From: Apostichopus japonicus
Lineage: Eukaryota > Echinodermata > Holothuroidea > Aspidochirotida > Stichopodidae
NCBI RefSeq assembly: GCF_037975245.1
Contig: NC_092580.1
Span: 4,562,501 to 4,626,500, forward strand
Direction: 5' to 3'
Length of the DNA stretch: 64,000 nucleotides
The notes under the pieces were generated by a model. That model was not told the origin of the DNA, did not search any database, and saw only the letters and a program-made list of their open reading frames with translations. Below, in pieces: positions 50,301 to 61,606 of the stretch. Both the position numbers and the translations under genes were made by a program. How positions within the stretch are numbered: position 1 is the first letter of the stretch; each line of letters opens with the position of its first letter.

Positions 50301-53300
50301 CAGTCTTCAGCCCCCCACTCAAAAGTACCTTCCTACGCCACTGCCCATGAGTGACTTTTGCTTCTTGCTTTTCCTATTCTTAAAAGGTGGAGACTTTTCT
50401 GGTATACGTGAAAAGGAAGAAGACCTGAAAACGTTTATGACTGATTCTGGTCTTGTCGATTACTATCCATGTAAGCTGACTTTAACGTACGTGAAAGAAG
50501 TCAGAACACTTGATGTTATGGAGAACAACCCAGCTCTATTGTTTATCACTAAGTTGACTTCGTTCGATTGTAGGGTGGTTTGGAGAGAGAATATCGGACT
50601 CCAACATGGTAGTTTTAGAGACTTTCTTTTTGCATTATTTCACTGCTCGGATCCACATTTGAGGCAGCATATCATGGAAAAGTTGTCAGCTTGTCAACTA
50701 GCAGTCACTGTGTTACTTCCGAGCTTGAATGTGCTGGGTAAACCAGTGTTGCTGCTCTGGGCCTTACGGCGAATTGTAAAGATGTGGAAAGAGAAGGAAG
50801 GATCGTTTGCCATCGAAAGAAATATGATCAGTACCCCCATCTTCACCGCAGCGTTCATAAGAGTAGGTGATATCCCCATTTCTAAATCACTCGTATTGAA
50901 CGATTTATTGGGCAGAGTACAGGGCTATGAAAGCTACCGTTACTTTCTGTCCCACGAAGACGAGAAGGAAGACATCTTTTTTGCTAGTGGGTCAGTAGAA
51001 GCACAATGGTATCTACCAATACACGGTAGGAAAGAGGACATTCTAAATGAGCCGACTTTGCTCTTGAATCTGCGTGGGGATTCGAGAGAAAGTATTAGCG
51101 AAACAAAAGTGTTGTGCAAAGTAGCCAATGCTGTGTTTCTCTTCGTGGATAACGCGGAAGTAAAAAGGTATGCTAAAGACATCGACGTCATAAGAAATAT
51201 GTTTCCAAAGGTAGTTATTATATATCTGAATTCACAATCTACGCAAACTCAGAAACAGAAGACTACCTATCTAAGTTCAGTAAGATCTAAGAAGCAGTTT
51301 AGATTGCGGGGAAGCGACGATAACTGCATAGAGTTCGATACGGAGAATGACAGAAGCGCAGACCTTAGCAAGGAAATTTGTCATAAAGTATTAGAAGCCT
51401 GTTCCTGCACTGACAGTGCAGACTATAAAAGAATAGACACATGGCATAAGTTGTGTGGTGGTGACATCGAGATAGACGAAGACACTGATTGTTACAAGGA
51501 AGCGCGCAAGTTGTTTAGAGAAGTATTTCCAGACCCTTCATTCTCTGCTAACGTTAAGAAAATTAAGGAGTCGTTAACATTGCACAAGGACTGGCTAGAA
51601 TGGGTAAAGATTGACCAGGAACCACTGTCGACGACTGATGAAAGAATTGAGAATCAGTTGGAACAGAAAAGACAAAAAAAGAGCCAGATACGAGATCGTC
51701 AAAGCGCGCAAGGTTTATCGGGAACAATGCAACGATTACAAAATAACCTACAACAAATATCGAACAGGGAAAGCGATAATACCATACATTATTTTATGAC
51801 TCTCTTCCAATCGTATATTGAAGAATTAAACAGTTCAACATTACCTCCACTAATGGCAAAAATTGATGAATGCAATGCTTTCTTAAAACATTCCAAACGT
51901 ACTATCACTGCAGTGGAGAAAGTCTCTAACGCAGCCGAGAAGGGAGCTGAAAAGGAAGATAGAATCAAGCAAATATTAAAAGAAACGAGTGAACAGTTTA
52001 GTCAGATTCATTTAACTTGTGAACACTTTATTCGGGAATTTGGACAATTGTTTGAAGCAAACGTTGCTAGCAAGGCAAATCACGAGGATCCTGTAAACAA
52101 AAGACTGACAGATATGGCGGCTACGTTACTAATGAATGGATATCCATTAGAGATTTTAGATGGCGAATGCGCTTACGTTCCAATCAATTGGATTTGCGGA
52201 GTCTTGAATTCCGTCAGTAAAACTCTCAACAATCCGAACATTTTCGTTTTATCTATCATCGGCGTTCAAAGTAGTGGCAAGTCCACTCTGTTTAATAGCA
52301 TGTTCGGTGTAAGGTTCCCTGTGCGTGCAGGTCGGTGTACCCGAGGTCTGTTCTTGCAATTACTGAAAGTAAGTAGTGAATGTCAGGAGAACTTTAAATT
52401 TGAGTATCTCGTCGTCATAGATACCGAAGGCCTACAATCTCCCGACCGTACTGTGAACAATGATCGTAAATTTGACAATACAATAGCAACTTTAGCAATG
52501 TGCGTTGGAGACCTCACATTACTTAACATTGGACAAGAAACTATTGGTAAAGATATGATTGATATCCTGCAAATTGTTGTGCACGCTCTGATAAGAATGA
52601 AGCAGGTTAAACTCGTATCTCATTGCCGTATCATTCAACAGAGAGTAGGGGACATAGGAGCCGCTGGAAGCAACCAGTCAAACATGGCTATTATTAAAGA
52701 GGCCCTAAACAAAGCGACTCTCGCGGCAGCGAGAGAAGAACAGGTAGAGAATGTCAAAGAATTTTCCGATCTTTTCCCACTTATCGAGGAACATGATCTA
52801 CAATTTTTCCCATGTCTGTGGATGGGGCCCATGTCCCCTCCGAATAGCGCTTACAGTGAGAAAGTTCAAAGTTTGAAGACTAACATGTTTTCATCTAAAG
52901 ATAATCACTGCAAGCTCAACCCCAAATTTACATTCGAGAAATTTATTTCGCTCTTAAGTGACGTTTGGGTCGCAGTATCAGAGGAAGATTTTGTGTTTCA
53001 TTTTCAGAACACATTTGATATATTAAGCCACCAAAGTTTTCGTTTCGAGCAAAATAAGTTGATCGGAACCATGAGAACGAATATGGTCGAATGGGAACTT
53101 AAAAATGAATTGCATGACTTCAGCCAAAGCAATCGGCATAATTTCTTATTAAGCTTAGAGAAAACGGTCAGGAAAGAATGGGAAAGGGTTACTGATGCAA
53201 TAGATGCCTATGTGAAGGAACACGCCGACGAAGAGGAGGTTAAGAGAAGAGAGACGAGTATTAAGAAGGATGCGGAAGATGTTGCACGTGATATAGAAAG

Positions 53301-55104
53301 AGCAATCAAGCAAAATCTTGAATACCAGTTCAAAACGCAAAATGAATTGGACTCTCTTCCGCAGTTTTTCAAGAACGCCAAACTTGAATTGAGGAAAGCT
53401 GCTAGGGAAAAAGCTTTAGAAGTCCGTTCTGAAAATCCTCGAAAGGATTGGAAGAAAGTAGACGAATTCTTAAGTAACACCTTTGACGACCTTTGGCGAC
53501 TGAAATGTTCAGATATCGAGAGCAAGTATTCACAACACACAATCAGCAGCGATGCAATTGACCTTGCTTGCGAAAACAGCGTGACGAAGCTATTAACGAA
53601 TTCACCATTCAGCAAGACACTTAATATGGTTGTAGAAAGGAAAGCTAAGGAGGAAACTGGTATCTTGAAGAGATACGGGAAAAGGGTTCTGGATGGCATA
53701 TTTGGAAGTAAAGACAACAGTCCAAGTTATGGCAATGAATTTGTTATATTGCTCACTACTCAGCTTAAACTGCTTCGGAGAGAATACCGTTTGAAACCTT
53801 TCAACCGAATCAAGGTAGATGGCATTTTAAGTTTGCTTTTTGATGAATTGAAAAAACAAAATCTGAATGATACAGTCATTGTCAATGCTTTGCTAGCTTC
53901 AAAGGAAGAAATTGCGAAGGTTTGCAAATATAACCAGAATCAGCTGAGCAAGAAATATTCCCCCACTTTATTATTTCAGGCAGAAGAGAGACAATTACGT
54001 CAAGATTTTTACAGTTATTTCGTTGCGACAGTCAAGAAAAGGTCGGCTCCTAGTAGAGCTTATTCAGATTTATTGTCGGTTTGCTTAGATTTGGTTATCG
54101 ATGAGCTGAACGTGAAACTTTTACGTAAATTGCGGAACATTTCATATTTGAATGATAAGAAGATAATGATAGGAACAGTTTTACAAGAGCTTTGTCGTAG
54201 AGAAGACCCTGAAGAATACTATCAGTTTATTCAATATAATGATCAATTCATCGAAAAGTGGTTGCAAAGCAAAATTATCGAAACACTTGTGTCGCAAACT
54301 GTTTGGTTGCGTGAAATATGTCAAGAAATTATAGGACCATTTCTTGAGTCGATGGAACTTGTTTTGGTCACTGTTGGAGAGAAATTGCAGCAACAGAGAT
54401 CGCAGGGGCGGAAGCCAACATTAGCTCAGTGGGTTGAAATAATGTTGAAACAACCCTATGTTGCTGATAATGTAAAGTTCCAACAAGCGTTCGTAATTTC
54501 TGACGATACTACAGTTTATTCGTCTAGTTTCACCGAAATACTGCACACACTGATTGACAAGAATCTTCAGAAAGATGTTCTACAAGAACTTCAGTTAAAT
54601 GCTGCCATGAACAAAGATAGTGCAATGGTTTTGCTATCGAAGATGAAAATTGATATCCAATTTAATATTCTCGATCATCTACAGGGCTGCGAACAAGTCT
54701 GTCCTTTCTGTAAAGCTAACTGTTTTTTGCAAGGGCAAAACCATCTCCATCAAGCTATTACCCATTATCCGCAAGGACTAGCTGGGTTTCGTAACGTCGA
54801 AACGAAACTTCTTTCTCGAGAGCCCTGTACGATGCTAGTAGCTCGTAAGTCGTATTGGACATACCGGATGAAAACCGAGACAAAATACAAACCGTACAAG
54901 AAATATGCTAACGAATTTCCCGACTGGGATATAGCTGCTATGAAATATGGCGAGCCAGCAGACTACTGGAAATGGGTGATGGTAAAATGCAATAAATACT
55001 TCTCACAAAAATTTGATTCCAAGCCAGCGTCTATGCCAGCTAGCTGGAAGACATTAACAAAAGACCATGCCCTGCGTAGTCTCAAAGAACTTTATAAAGT
55101 ATAA
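46481..55104 (+). CDS. CARD plus very large inducible GTPase (URGCP/GVIN-like), 5 exons
   Basis: Exons 46481-46796, 47435-47572, 47748-47948, 48497-48643 and 50387-55104 join in phase 1 throughout and give 5,520 nt, one open frame of 1,839 residues. Order: CARD (about 1-90), a charged tail, three homologous linker cassettes (about 106-267), URGCP/GVIN N-terminal region (to ~500), coiled-coil region, GTPase domain with P-loop GVQSSGKS (~893-900) and DTEG (~946), helical region, Cys-rich C-terminal module (~1702-1712) and the family's end. Vertebrate very large GTPases are usually longer (about 2,400) and, as far as I know, have no CARD. CARDs join like to like in cell-death and inflammation complexes. 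The GTPase family is linked to interferon response. I infer a cytosolic immune role. The introns carry five short transposons and a foldback. The start ATG sits in a good context (GAAGATGG); the in-frame GTG six bases earlier is not needed. Confidence 0.85.
46797..47434 (+). repeat. Intron 1 with (TA)n tracts and a MITE
   Basis: Long (TA)n runs lie at about 46847-46924, 47168-47247 and 47290-47331. The frames they create are not genes. The CAGGGTTGTCACCA element is listed separately. The intron ends CTTTCTTTCACTTTAAAG. Confidence 0.9.
46925..47167. mobile_element. hAT-like MITE inside (TA)n
   Basis: The 243-bp GC-richer unit has ends CAGGGTTGTCACCA and TGGT(CTGGTGACAACCCT), a ~13-bp perfect inverted repeat (AGGGTTGTCACCA). 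CCGGGCGG words lie inside. It sits in a (TA)n run, so the target duplication cannot be read. Confidence 0.85.
47435..47572 (+). CDS. Exon 2: linker cassette 1 (46 codons)
   Basis: 138 bp, phase 1 in and out. The acceptor is CACTTTAAAG and the donor ACAG|GTATGT. It encodes [16 protein letters not shown], then [20 protein letters not shown] and TEQEDAATG. The exon and ~100 bp of upstream intron are repeated as exons 3 and 4. Skipping it would keep the reading frame. It is low-complexity and Ser/Thr/Gln-rich, so probably unstructured. Confidence 0.72.
47748..47948 (+). CDS. Exon 3: linker cassette 2 with internal duplication (67 codons)
   Basis: 201 bp, phase 1-1. Same as exon 2 except that the 63-bp block encoding [19 protein letters not shown] plus Ser-Thr is present twice in exact tandem, adding 21 codons. 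The exact identity means a recent event. Acceptor and donor match exon 2. Confidence 0.72.
48058..48417. mobile_element. CAGTGGCGTAGG-family MITE in intron 3
   Basis: The 360-bp unit starts CATTGGCGTAGGAACC and ends CTTCCTACGCCACTG. Flanks are ATGCAAAT (48050-48057) and ATACAAAT (48418-48425), seven of eight identical. The homologous intron upstream of exon 3 shows the empty site (GATGCAAATGATCAAGATG near 47671). Confidence 0.92.
48497..48643 (+). CDS. Exon 4: linker cassette 3 (49 codons)
   Basis: 147 bp, phase 1-1, acceptor CACTTTACAAG and donor TCGG|GTATGA. It encodes [20 protein letters not shown], then [20 protein letters not shown] and TEQEDAASG. It is the most diverged of the three cassettes, with three extra codons. 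Confidence 0.72.
48817..49103. mobile_element. CAGTGGGTAGGAGCC MITE in intron 4
   Basis: The 287-bp unit ends GAAGCTTCCTACCCCCTG. Flanks CACTCAGT (48809-48816) and TACTCAGT (49104-49111) differ in one base. It contains GTGCCCCCCAATATTTTCC, a word shared with the nest at 30.3 kb. Confidence 0.85.
49165..49722. repeat. Long foldback (inverted repeat) in intron 4
   Basis: The arm at about 49165-49346 and the arm at about 49518-49722 are imperfect reverse complements over ~190 bp (matching words GTGAAATTTGCATT, GAGATATTGACA, GCAAACAGGT, TTGCACACTGATAAATAATG). A ~170-bp loop separates them. The transcript could form a long hairpin. It may be a MITE whose arms are its ends (GTTAAAGAATA and its complement). 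Confidence 0.88.
49975..50343. mobile_element. CAGTGGCGTAGG-family MITE just before the GTPase exon
   Basis: The 369-bp unit starts CAAGGGCGTAGGAACC and ends CCTTCCTACGCCACTG. CCCATGAG is repeated exactly (49967-49974, 50344-50351). Only 35 bp of native intron remain between the right target duplication and the splice acceptor at 50386, so branch-point choice must fit into that stretch or the MITE. Confidence 0.95.
50387..55104 (+). CDS. Exon 5: URGCP/GVIN-type giant GTPase
   Basis: A single 4,718-bp exon encodes 1,572 residues, with acceptor TTTTCCTATTCTTAAAAG. Early blocks [60 protein letters not shown] and QWYLP with TLLLNLRGD are the family's N-terminal signature. A basic coiled-coil-like stretch follows (~50-52 kb). 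The GTPase core has [16 protein letters not shown] (52261), AGRCTRG (switch-like Thr), VVIDTEGL (52411), [19 protein letters not shown] and QQRVGDIGA. The end has [27 protein letters not shown] and YWKWVMVK, as in GVIN1 C-termini. Binding and splitting of GTP is expected since P-loop and DxxG are intact. A large exon is usual for this family. Confidence 0.93.
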
Positions 55105-55770
55105 GAAAAGAATTACGTAACAGATTGAGGTATTGTAGAACTCTTGAAATGACATCTTGCTTTTTTATGAATACGTGCAAATGTGTCAATTGTTTGAACA
55201 TCTGTGTAATATGCTTACTCTGTATGTTTTTATATTTTTTCGTGAAACAGTATCCATATAGTTTTCATTTTCCCAAGGCGACCCTACTGCTGTATCGGTT
55301 CATATAAATGAATATCAATATGAAAAGTCATCATAGAGAGTTATGGAATGGTTTTAAGTTATAGAGAGAATATCCGCAGCAATACAAGAAGTGACTATTC
55401 TTTGTATATACCGTGTCTTGGAATTGCCAATATTAAAGCAACTAGTATATATATTTCATTGCACGGTTGAATTATATGTCAACTTGTCATCAGTGTGGTA
55501 AATTAAAAGTAATTGTTAACAAACTATATATATGGAACACATTTTATCGTTTCATGTATAGAAGAGTCTGATGAGACAAATGCCTTCCGGGTTAGATACT
55601 TGATATTTGACAAAGTGTACTTAAAACAGACTGATACCGATCGGTATATTTCGAGGAAAATTGTTAAAGTTACAAATCACCTCATGGTCGTTACAGTCGC
55701 ATATGCTACTTCTTTTTCGCCGGCGTTCGGTACTAAAACAAAACTTCCCAATTAATAAAGAAAAAATAAA
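55105..55770 (+). terminator. 3' untranslated region with poly(A) signals
   Basis: AATAAA occurs at 55754-55759 and again at 55765-55770, about 650 bp after the GTPase stop, a suitable distance for its 3' end. The second candidate exon at 55562-55755 shares the same signals. Confidence 0.45.
55562..55755 (+). CDS. Possible alternative last exon
   Basis: It follows an acceptor (ATCGTTTCATGTATAG) and enters in phase 1, the same phase as every exon of the CARD gene. It has 64 complete codons (EESDETNAFRVRYLIFDKVY...) to a TAA at 55753, which touches an AATAAA. If used, splicing from a linker cassette to here would give a short CARD-cassette protein without the GTPase. No family resemblance. It could equally be 3' untranslated sequence with a chance frame. 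Confidence 0.25.
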
Positions 55771-58700
55771 AGAAATTACATTCAGTAATATATTTATTAT
55801 TTTTGCATGAATTCACTATTTTGGGGAAGTTTCCTTCTTCGTAACCAATTTATATGATTATTGTCAACCATCTTCACTTCAAATCCTTTACGTCTATGAT
55901 TTACTTCATTTTGACGGTTATAACAAATATTTGATAATACAATAGGCTACGTAGCTGAACTTGGACCTTTTTAATTAAAGGTTTTCGCGCAAATGGCTCT
56001 TACGTAACCACTACCCCTCGTCAAGAATATTGAGACCGGAGTTTGGTCTATAGAGTTAAGAATTAGTGTTACTGACAGAATAAATGGCTGAAGAACTATT
56101 CCGGAATATTCCAGTAAGTTCTTTTTAACTATAAATATCGGTAATATCGCAAAAATAGTAAAAGATGTGCTTTTCATATTGGCATACCATGTACTTTATG
56201 CCATACACCGCTGTTAGTTAAGCGACTTGCATTCCTTCGACAGAGGCTACAATAACAGTTTTGCATTTGCATTTTAACATGGACATTATTACTCGGAATC
56301 ATTTGCTCAACTGACACTACTTTGCGGATTTTATCCTCCTCCTACCCCCCCCCCGCACCATCCCCGCCCACTTGTTCTCCGCTCTTCAAGTGAAGTAAAA
56401 TTGAAGAATTTTTTTACCCACTGCAGGAATAATTCCGTATGCAGGGAAACTGTAAACCCCCTCAATGGCTTGTGCAATGATTGCAGATCTGAGATCTGTT
56501 TTGTCAATCTTAAGGCGAAACGACGATCTAAATTAAAAGAAAACACATTTGGTGAAAGGGTTCAGCCTGAGTATGTCACTTTCATTCATTTATTGTTACT
56601 AATAATCTTATACGACTGAGTTCGCTCATGTATAGGGAGCCGCTTGAGAAAGAGAAAACAACGAAGTTCACTCATTTGAATTATGTGTGTTGTTTTCGAC
56701 AATAATCCTGGTATTGTCAACGTATACCTTTAAATGAATGCCTATCAAGTAGGATTAGACGGATTAGTGACAGGTGTTTCTAGCATCATACAAAGAAGCG
56801 CCTTATAAAGGAGGAATGTTCATTATTAATTTCACGCCTTTAGTCACAATATAGCGTTCTACATTCGCTGAACTTTCCAAGCAATACGACACAGTTATAT
56901 ACTTTCATATACAGTCATGCGAATTTGTAGACTTTTTGTCCAAATAACACCTGACAGGTTTTTTTTTCCCCGAAGTGTATCAATACATGTAAAAAAAAAG
57001 TGTTCTTAAATGTTTATTATGATATGCCTATAAGTGACTTTTGTATAAGATAACTCAGTGAAGAAAGGAAGCAGACTTATAAAGTCGATGGTAATTCATG
57101 TTCGGTTGGAACTTGGTTTTAAATCTTCAAAGTATTGTATGCGACATATCTTTGTGTATATAGCTAAACGAAAAAAAAAGCCTGATCGGCATACGTTTTC
57201 TTTGTTCATGCAGGGTGTTAATCACATACTGAAAACACCGCTTAAACCAAATGATTTGCCATCAAAAGGTTTAACTTTTGCCCAGTGATCGGGTTAGCTT
57301 CTAACAGTAAGTTCTAATAAACAGTACCGGATGAGTTGGTACGCAGAAAGAATGCGTTTATTGCAGAAGTAATTATCTGTATAAGAACAAAGACATTTTC
57401 AAGAACTCTCTTGACAACTAATATTTTCAATTGACGAAAGAGTGAGTTGTAAACGGTTGATTGCAATTTGAGTAGTTACAGGGAGTTCCATAACTCCCTG
57501 GTAGTTATATGTGTACCTTCAGTCCGCCAAATCTTTCGATTTCGCTTTTGTATAGGTCTATTCCGGTATTCTGACGTTATAGGAAACGATATATTGTAAC
57601 TGGCGTGACATGAACTTGTTCTGAAGCTGAGAATGTGATCGGGTCGTTGGAAGAACGTTCAAGCTGTACATAACATTTACTTTCTTCAGTTGGACATTCA
57701 AGGAAAACTGTAACGCGCCTAACTTAACCTCTGCTGTAGAATCGGAAACGGGGTCAGTTCGGAGGAAATATTTTTATCATTGGACAGCCATAGAATACTG
57801 CAACGCGCCCTCTTTTCAGGGACGGACGTTTGGAACAGTTTCGTGGAATACTATTTATATTGGATAATTAAGTTCATCTCTGGGATTGAGAATGAGATCA
57901 GTTCGTTAGAACAATTTTCTATTGGATGCGCAAAGAGCACTGTGTAACACGCTTGAAAAGATCTCTGTTTCGTGCATGACATGCCATTTTGAGACTGGCA
58001 TTAACTATTATAATGCGTAGTGGTTCAAGTAGGAGAATACGCTGAATTTATTATTAATGACAGCACACTGACGGAAAAAATAATGGATGCTTAACATGTT
58101 GATTGGAATGTGTATACTTAATGTTTCTGTCCACGCAACAGATACATTAGGCCTGACTTTAGAATCCGTACCATATGAATGTGATAGCTTACTTCGAATC
58201 GCTTCGAATCGGCAGAATAATAAACAAATGTAATCCGGTTGAACGTGTGTGCTCGCATTGAATAGGTGCGTCGCGTGAATGATTCGCTTGAAAATACATT
58301 ATTATGAACGGGATGGATATAAAGTCGATTACCCATGTATTGCTACAGAACCAAAATTCTCCTGCTGGAAATGGGTGTGAAGAAAATGTGAATGTCTCCG
58401 CCTTGTGTTGTGTAGGATGTGTCAAGGTGATTATAAAATATTTTCTATGCCTTTGTCTAACTCATGTCATGGCTCCATGGCTATTTGAATGTCTAGTGAG
58501 TGGAGTCAGTCACACAGACATCTTGGAGTTGTATATACACAGGCTACGTAATTTGTATTCTCCTCAAGAGTCCTTGGAAAGTTTGTTAAATAGCAATACG
58601 TGAAAAGCACAACACAATGACAAAAACGTTCCTTTAAAGCATTTTTATGCACAATAGACCTATGTTTGAAAATATACCTTGCTGTACTGCCAGTTGACAG

Positions 58701-60254
58701 CTCAAAATGATAAGAGTAACCGATAAAGAGAATTGGCCTACCAAAAGTGCTACTATATTTGAACCAATTACAAGCTATGACTTGTGTGCATATTTGCTGT
58801 GATGCGGTGCAATGATACATGTCTGTAATCAAAGATAAGTTATTTTACCAGACTCCACTGAAAATTTCCTAGCTGTACCTTCAAATTTTCTGGAATGAGA
58901 CATCATTGATTAATTTACCCTTCCTCGATGTCGAGTAATGGTTGTGAGCCGAAGTATACCCACACGAAAGCACTTTTTGAAAACTGTGTTCAGTGAATTT
59001 TAATGCTGAACTTATGAGATCGAAGAAGTAAGCAATATCGGTATATTATTTTCAAATCTTAGTACGGGGTATGATTAAGTATTAAGTAAGAAGAAAAAAG
59101 TGCACATGTGGTGGTTTACAGTCATACTTGATACATGGATCAATAGTATTAAGTAGAGGAACCATATTGTTCTCGGTGCAGGTAAAAAGAGGTCAAAGCC
59201 TGGAAATCTTGTAAACATGTTTATTATGTGCATAATGTGTTACATATATTTATGCCAGACTTAATGTGGCATAATATGGTGACAAGTATGGAACGCACTT
59301 ATTAGTTATTTTCCTTGTCAGAACTATGGGGCTTACAGATAGCTATACAGTTATTATTATAAAGTCTGCCCTGGGTGCCTTTGCTTTTCAATTATTAGCA
59401 GAAATCGGATCATTAGGTAAGATATTTTAAAATTCCAAGCTGAGAAGGAAATTATGTATCAAATAAGAAAAACGTGTCTTTTACTCCATAACGATTGAAA
59501 CCAACCTATTTGAACTTAATATATGCATTCCTAAGTTATTTGTTCCTTTTGATTATCTGTGTTACAATGACATTACTCGTATCTATTTTCGATTTGATCC
59601 CCATCAAAGATGACAAACCGTATAAATACCCGATCACAACTGAAGGCATTTCTCAACATATTGATGACGTAGTATAACGGAAAGTTGAACAGCTAACCAA
59701 GAAACCAATTACATCGTTTGTATTGGTAAATTGCATATGATATTATCTGCACCATTAACGCTTTAAAGTATTCCCTATAGTCACGCTCATTCGTCGAGAA
59801 GGTATTTGCAGTTGTAACTTGTATCTTAAAAAGATAATGACGCAGGTTATTATTACTTGATGTGTGATCGGTAACGAATTATTGGCATAGAGATAAATCA
59901 TATAGAAAACATAACTTTAATATAATCACCCTTTAATGTCTCAAATAAGACCGTCTAATCTAAAGAAATATTTAATCAGCTCTGCTTACGAAAAATTATT
60001 GACAGTTACTCTAAATCAGGAGACACGCTAAACTATCATAATTAATCAAGTTAATATATTTATATATTGGTTACGTTGATTTGATAGATATTTTTATATA
60101 CAAAAATTTCAACGAGAAAAACAGGCAAGGAAACCAAAACTTTATTTAGGCCTACATCTATTGTCAAACTCACCTTTAGTGAACATTTCCGTATATATAC
60201 ATCGAGAATCTAGCGAAGATAGCCTCCTGCTTATAACATGGAATTCCACTTTCA
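55771..60254. other. No gene recognised
   Basis: AT-rich. A frame at 56425-56619 with several Cys (NNSVCRETVNPLNGLCNDC) follows a CACTGCAG, but no donor or partner exon is visible. A frame at 59495 with a hydrophobic stretch has only a TTG start. A degenerate tandem repeat at 57600-57985 is listed separately. Confidence 0.4.
57600..57985. repeat. Degenerate ~125-bp tandem repeat
   Basis: Three loose units each hold ATTGGA(CA/TG) followed by ACTG.AACGCGCC or ACTGTGTAACACGC, then TCTG(T/G) and GA.TCAGTTCG. Units lie near 57690, 57780 and 57920. They are diverged, with no coding capacity. Confidence 0.5.
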
Positions 60255-60262
60255 CAAATTTC

Positions 60263-60596
60263 CAGTGGCGTAGGAAGGTACTTTTGAGTGGGGCGCTGAA
60301 GACTGATGGCCGGCCTGGGGGAGGGGTCTAAGGGGAGGGGGACACCCCAGATGCAATTTGGTGCAATATAGCACACTTCAACACCCACTCCATTTTGTAA
60401 ATAATTTTGCATTTTCACCTGGCCTTAGATGCAATTTGGTGCTCCAAATGAGATTTTCTTCTGATTTGGAAATGAAAGAGGGGTTTTCTGACTTGCTGAG
60501 CGGGGGGGGGGGGGGGGCGGAATGATACTTCCGCCCCGATATTTTTCACTGGGGGGGGGGGCTGGCGCCCCCAGCCCCCCGGTTCCTACGCCCTTG
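60263..60596. mobile_element. CAGTGGCGTAGG-family MITE, 8-bp TSD
   Basis: The 334-bp unit is in reverse orientation to the copies inside the CARD gene: it starts CAGTGGCGTAGGAAGG and ends GGTTCCTACGCCCTTG. CAAATTTC is repeated exactly at 60255-60262 and 60597-60604. Confidence 0.95.
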
Positions 60597-60604
60597 CAAA
60601 TTTC

Positions 60605-61253
60605 TGATATATATCAATGCATTGCAACTAAAATTATTCACAAAAGAAGACACGATTGTATCAATGTAAAACGTGCAAACATGCATATCCTCCTTATTAA
60701 TCATTAAAAATTAATTACCTGAAGTTTAAATTACCACACACTTATCAGTATGCAATTGAGTCAGCAATATATTCTATAAAGAGATTACGAATATAAGTCT
60801 TTTTACAACCGTGGGGAATTGGATGATCAATATCCAATCGATGCATCATTAAAAAAAAGGAAAAAGAAGTTTTTAAAGAAAAAAGGTCAAAATTATTTGT
60901 CAATATGAAAAACACAGTTCCTCTCTTGAAAACTATAAGAGCAAAGAAAAAAAAACTGCATGGCAATTACGAGCTCAGAATGTAGAATGTTGTATTAGAG
61001 ACGCTCCCATTGACTATCACTCATTTGAAGGAGAAGCGACCTCACCATAAACTTTATACTGTGTTGTAGATATGTTTATGACAAACAGCTCCCTCAATAG
61101 GCTATGAATAATCCATTTGGGAAATATTATTTAAATGATCCTTCATATGTTAGACGAAGACAAAAAGTGTGAAATGACACCAAGAAACCAAGTGTATATA
61201 TGTGATTTAACATTTAATGTCTGTCTGTATCCTACGGAAGCGTAGAAGGGACA
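60605..61253. other. No gene recognised
   Basis: AT-rich sequence with A-runs. The minus-strand frame at 60745-60966 is low-complexity and not supported as a gene. Confidence 0.4.
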
Positions 61254-61382
61254 TTGCATTGACGAGTTACCAACTTGACAAAACGACAATTATCTGAAAA
61301 ATGGCGAGTTGACGAGATGGTAACGTGACAAAATTCGGAAAATTGACGTTTTGACGAGATTTAACGGATCTCGTCAATGCAA
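61254..61382. repeat. Small inverted-repeat unit with TTGACGAG words
   Basis: It opens TTGCATTGACGAG and closes with the exact complement CTCGTCAATGCAA. Inside, GACGAG, TTGACAAAA and TTGACG recur. This is likely a tiny MITE. No target duplication is evident. Confidence 0.65.
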
Positions 61383-61606
61383 CAATAAAAAAAATAAATG
61401 TTTTTTACTTGCTGCAATGATGAAGTTTGTGGCATTACCTTTCACCATCAACAATTTGAGATACAAAGGAAACTTACGGCATTTTTGGGGGCACTATGGT
61501 ATCAAAAGTTGACAAAATGAAAGTCCACTGTCATACGGCTTTGAATAGGCTTTCTTCCAAAGGAGAAAAAGATCCAGGGTTAGTGAGGTATCTCAATGAC
61601 ATCAGA

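Noticed and set aside
53208-53717. 169-codon minus-strand frame opposite the GTPase exon
   Set aside because: It is a shadow of the real coding strand, with no features of its own.
57480-57502. Hairpin AGGGAGTTCCATAACTCCCT and a similar one near 63163
   Set aside because: The stems are only about 7-8 bp with no coupled gene or repeat border. They are probably chance or very small repeat debris.
59495-59677. Small membrane protein with one hydrophobic segment
   Set aside because: The frame has only a TTG start, lies in AT-rich DNA where such segments arise by chance, and has no splice or promoter support.
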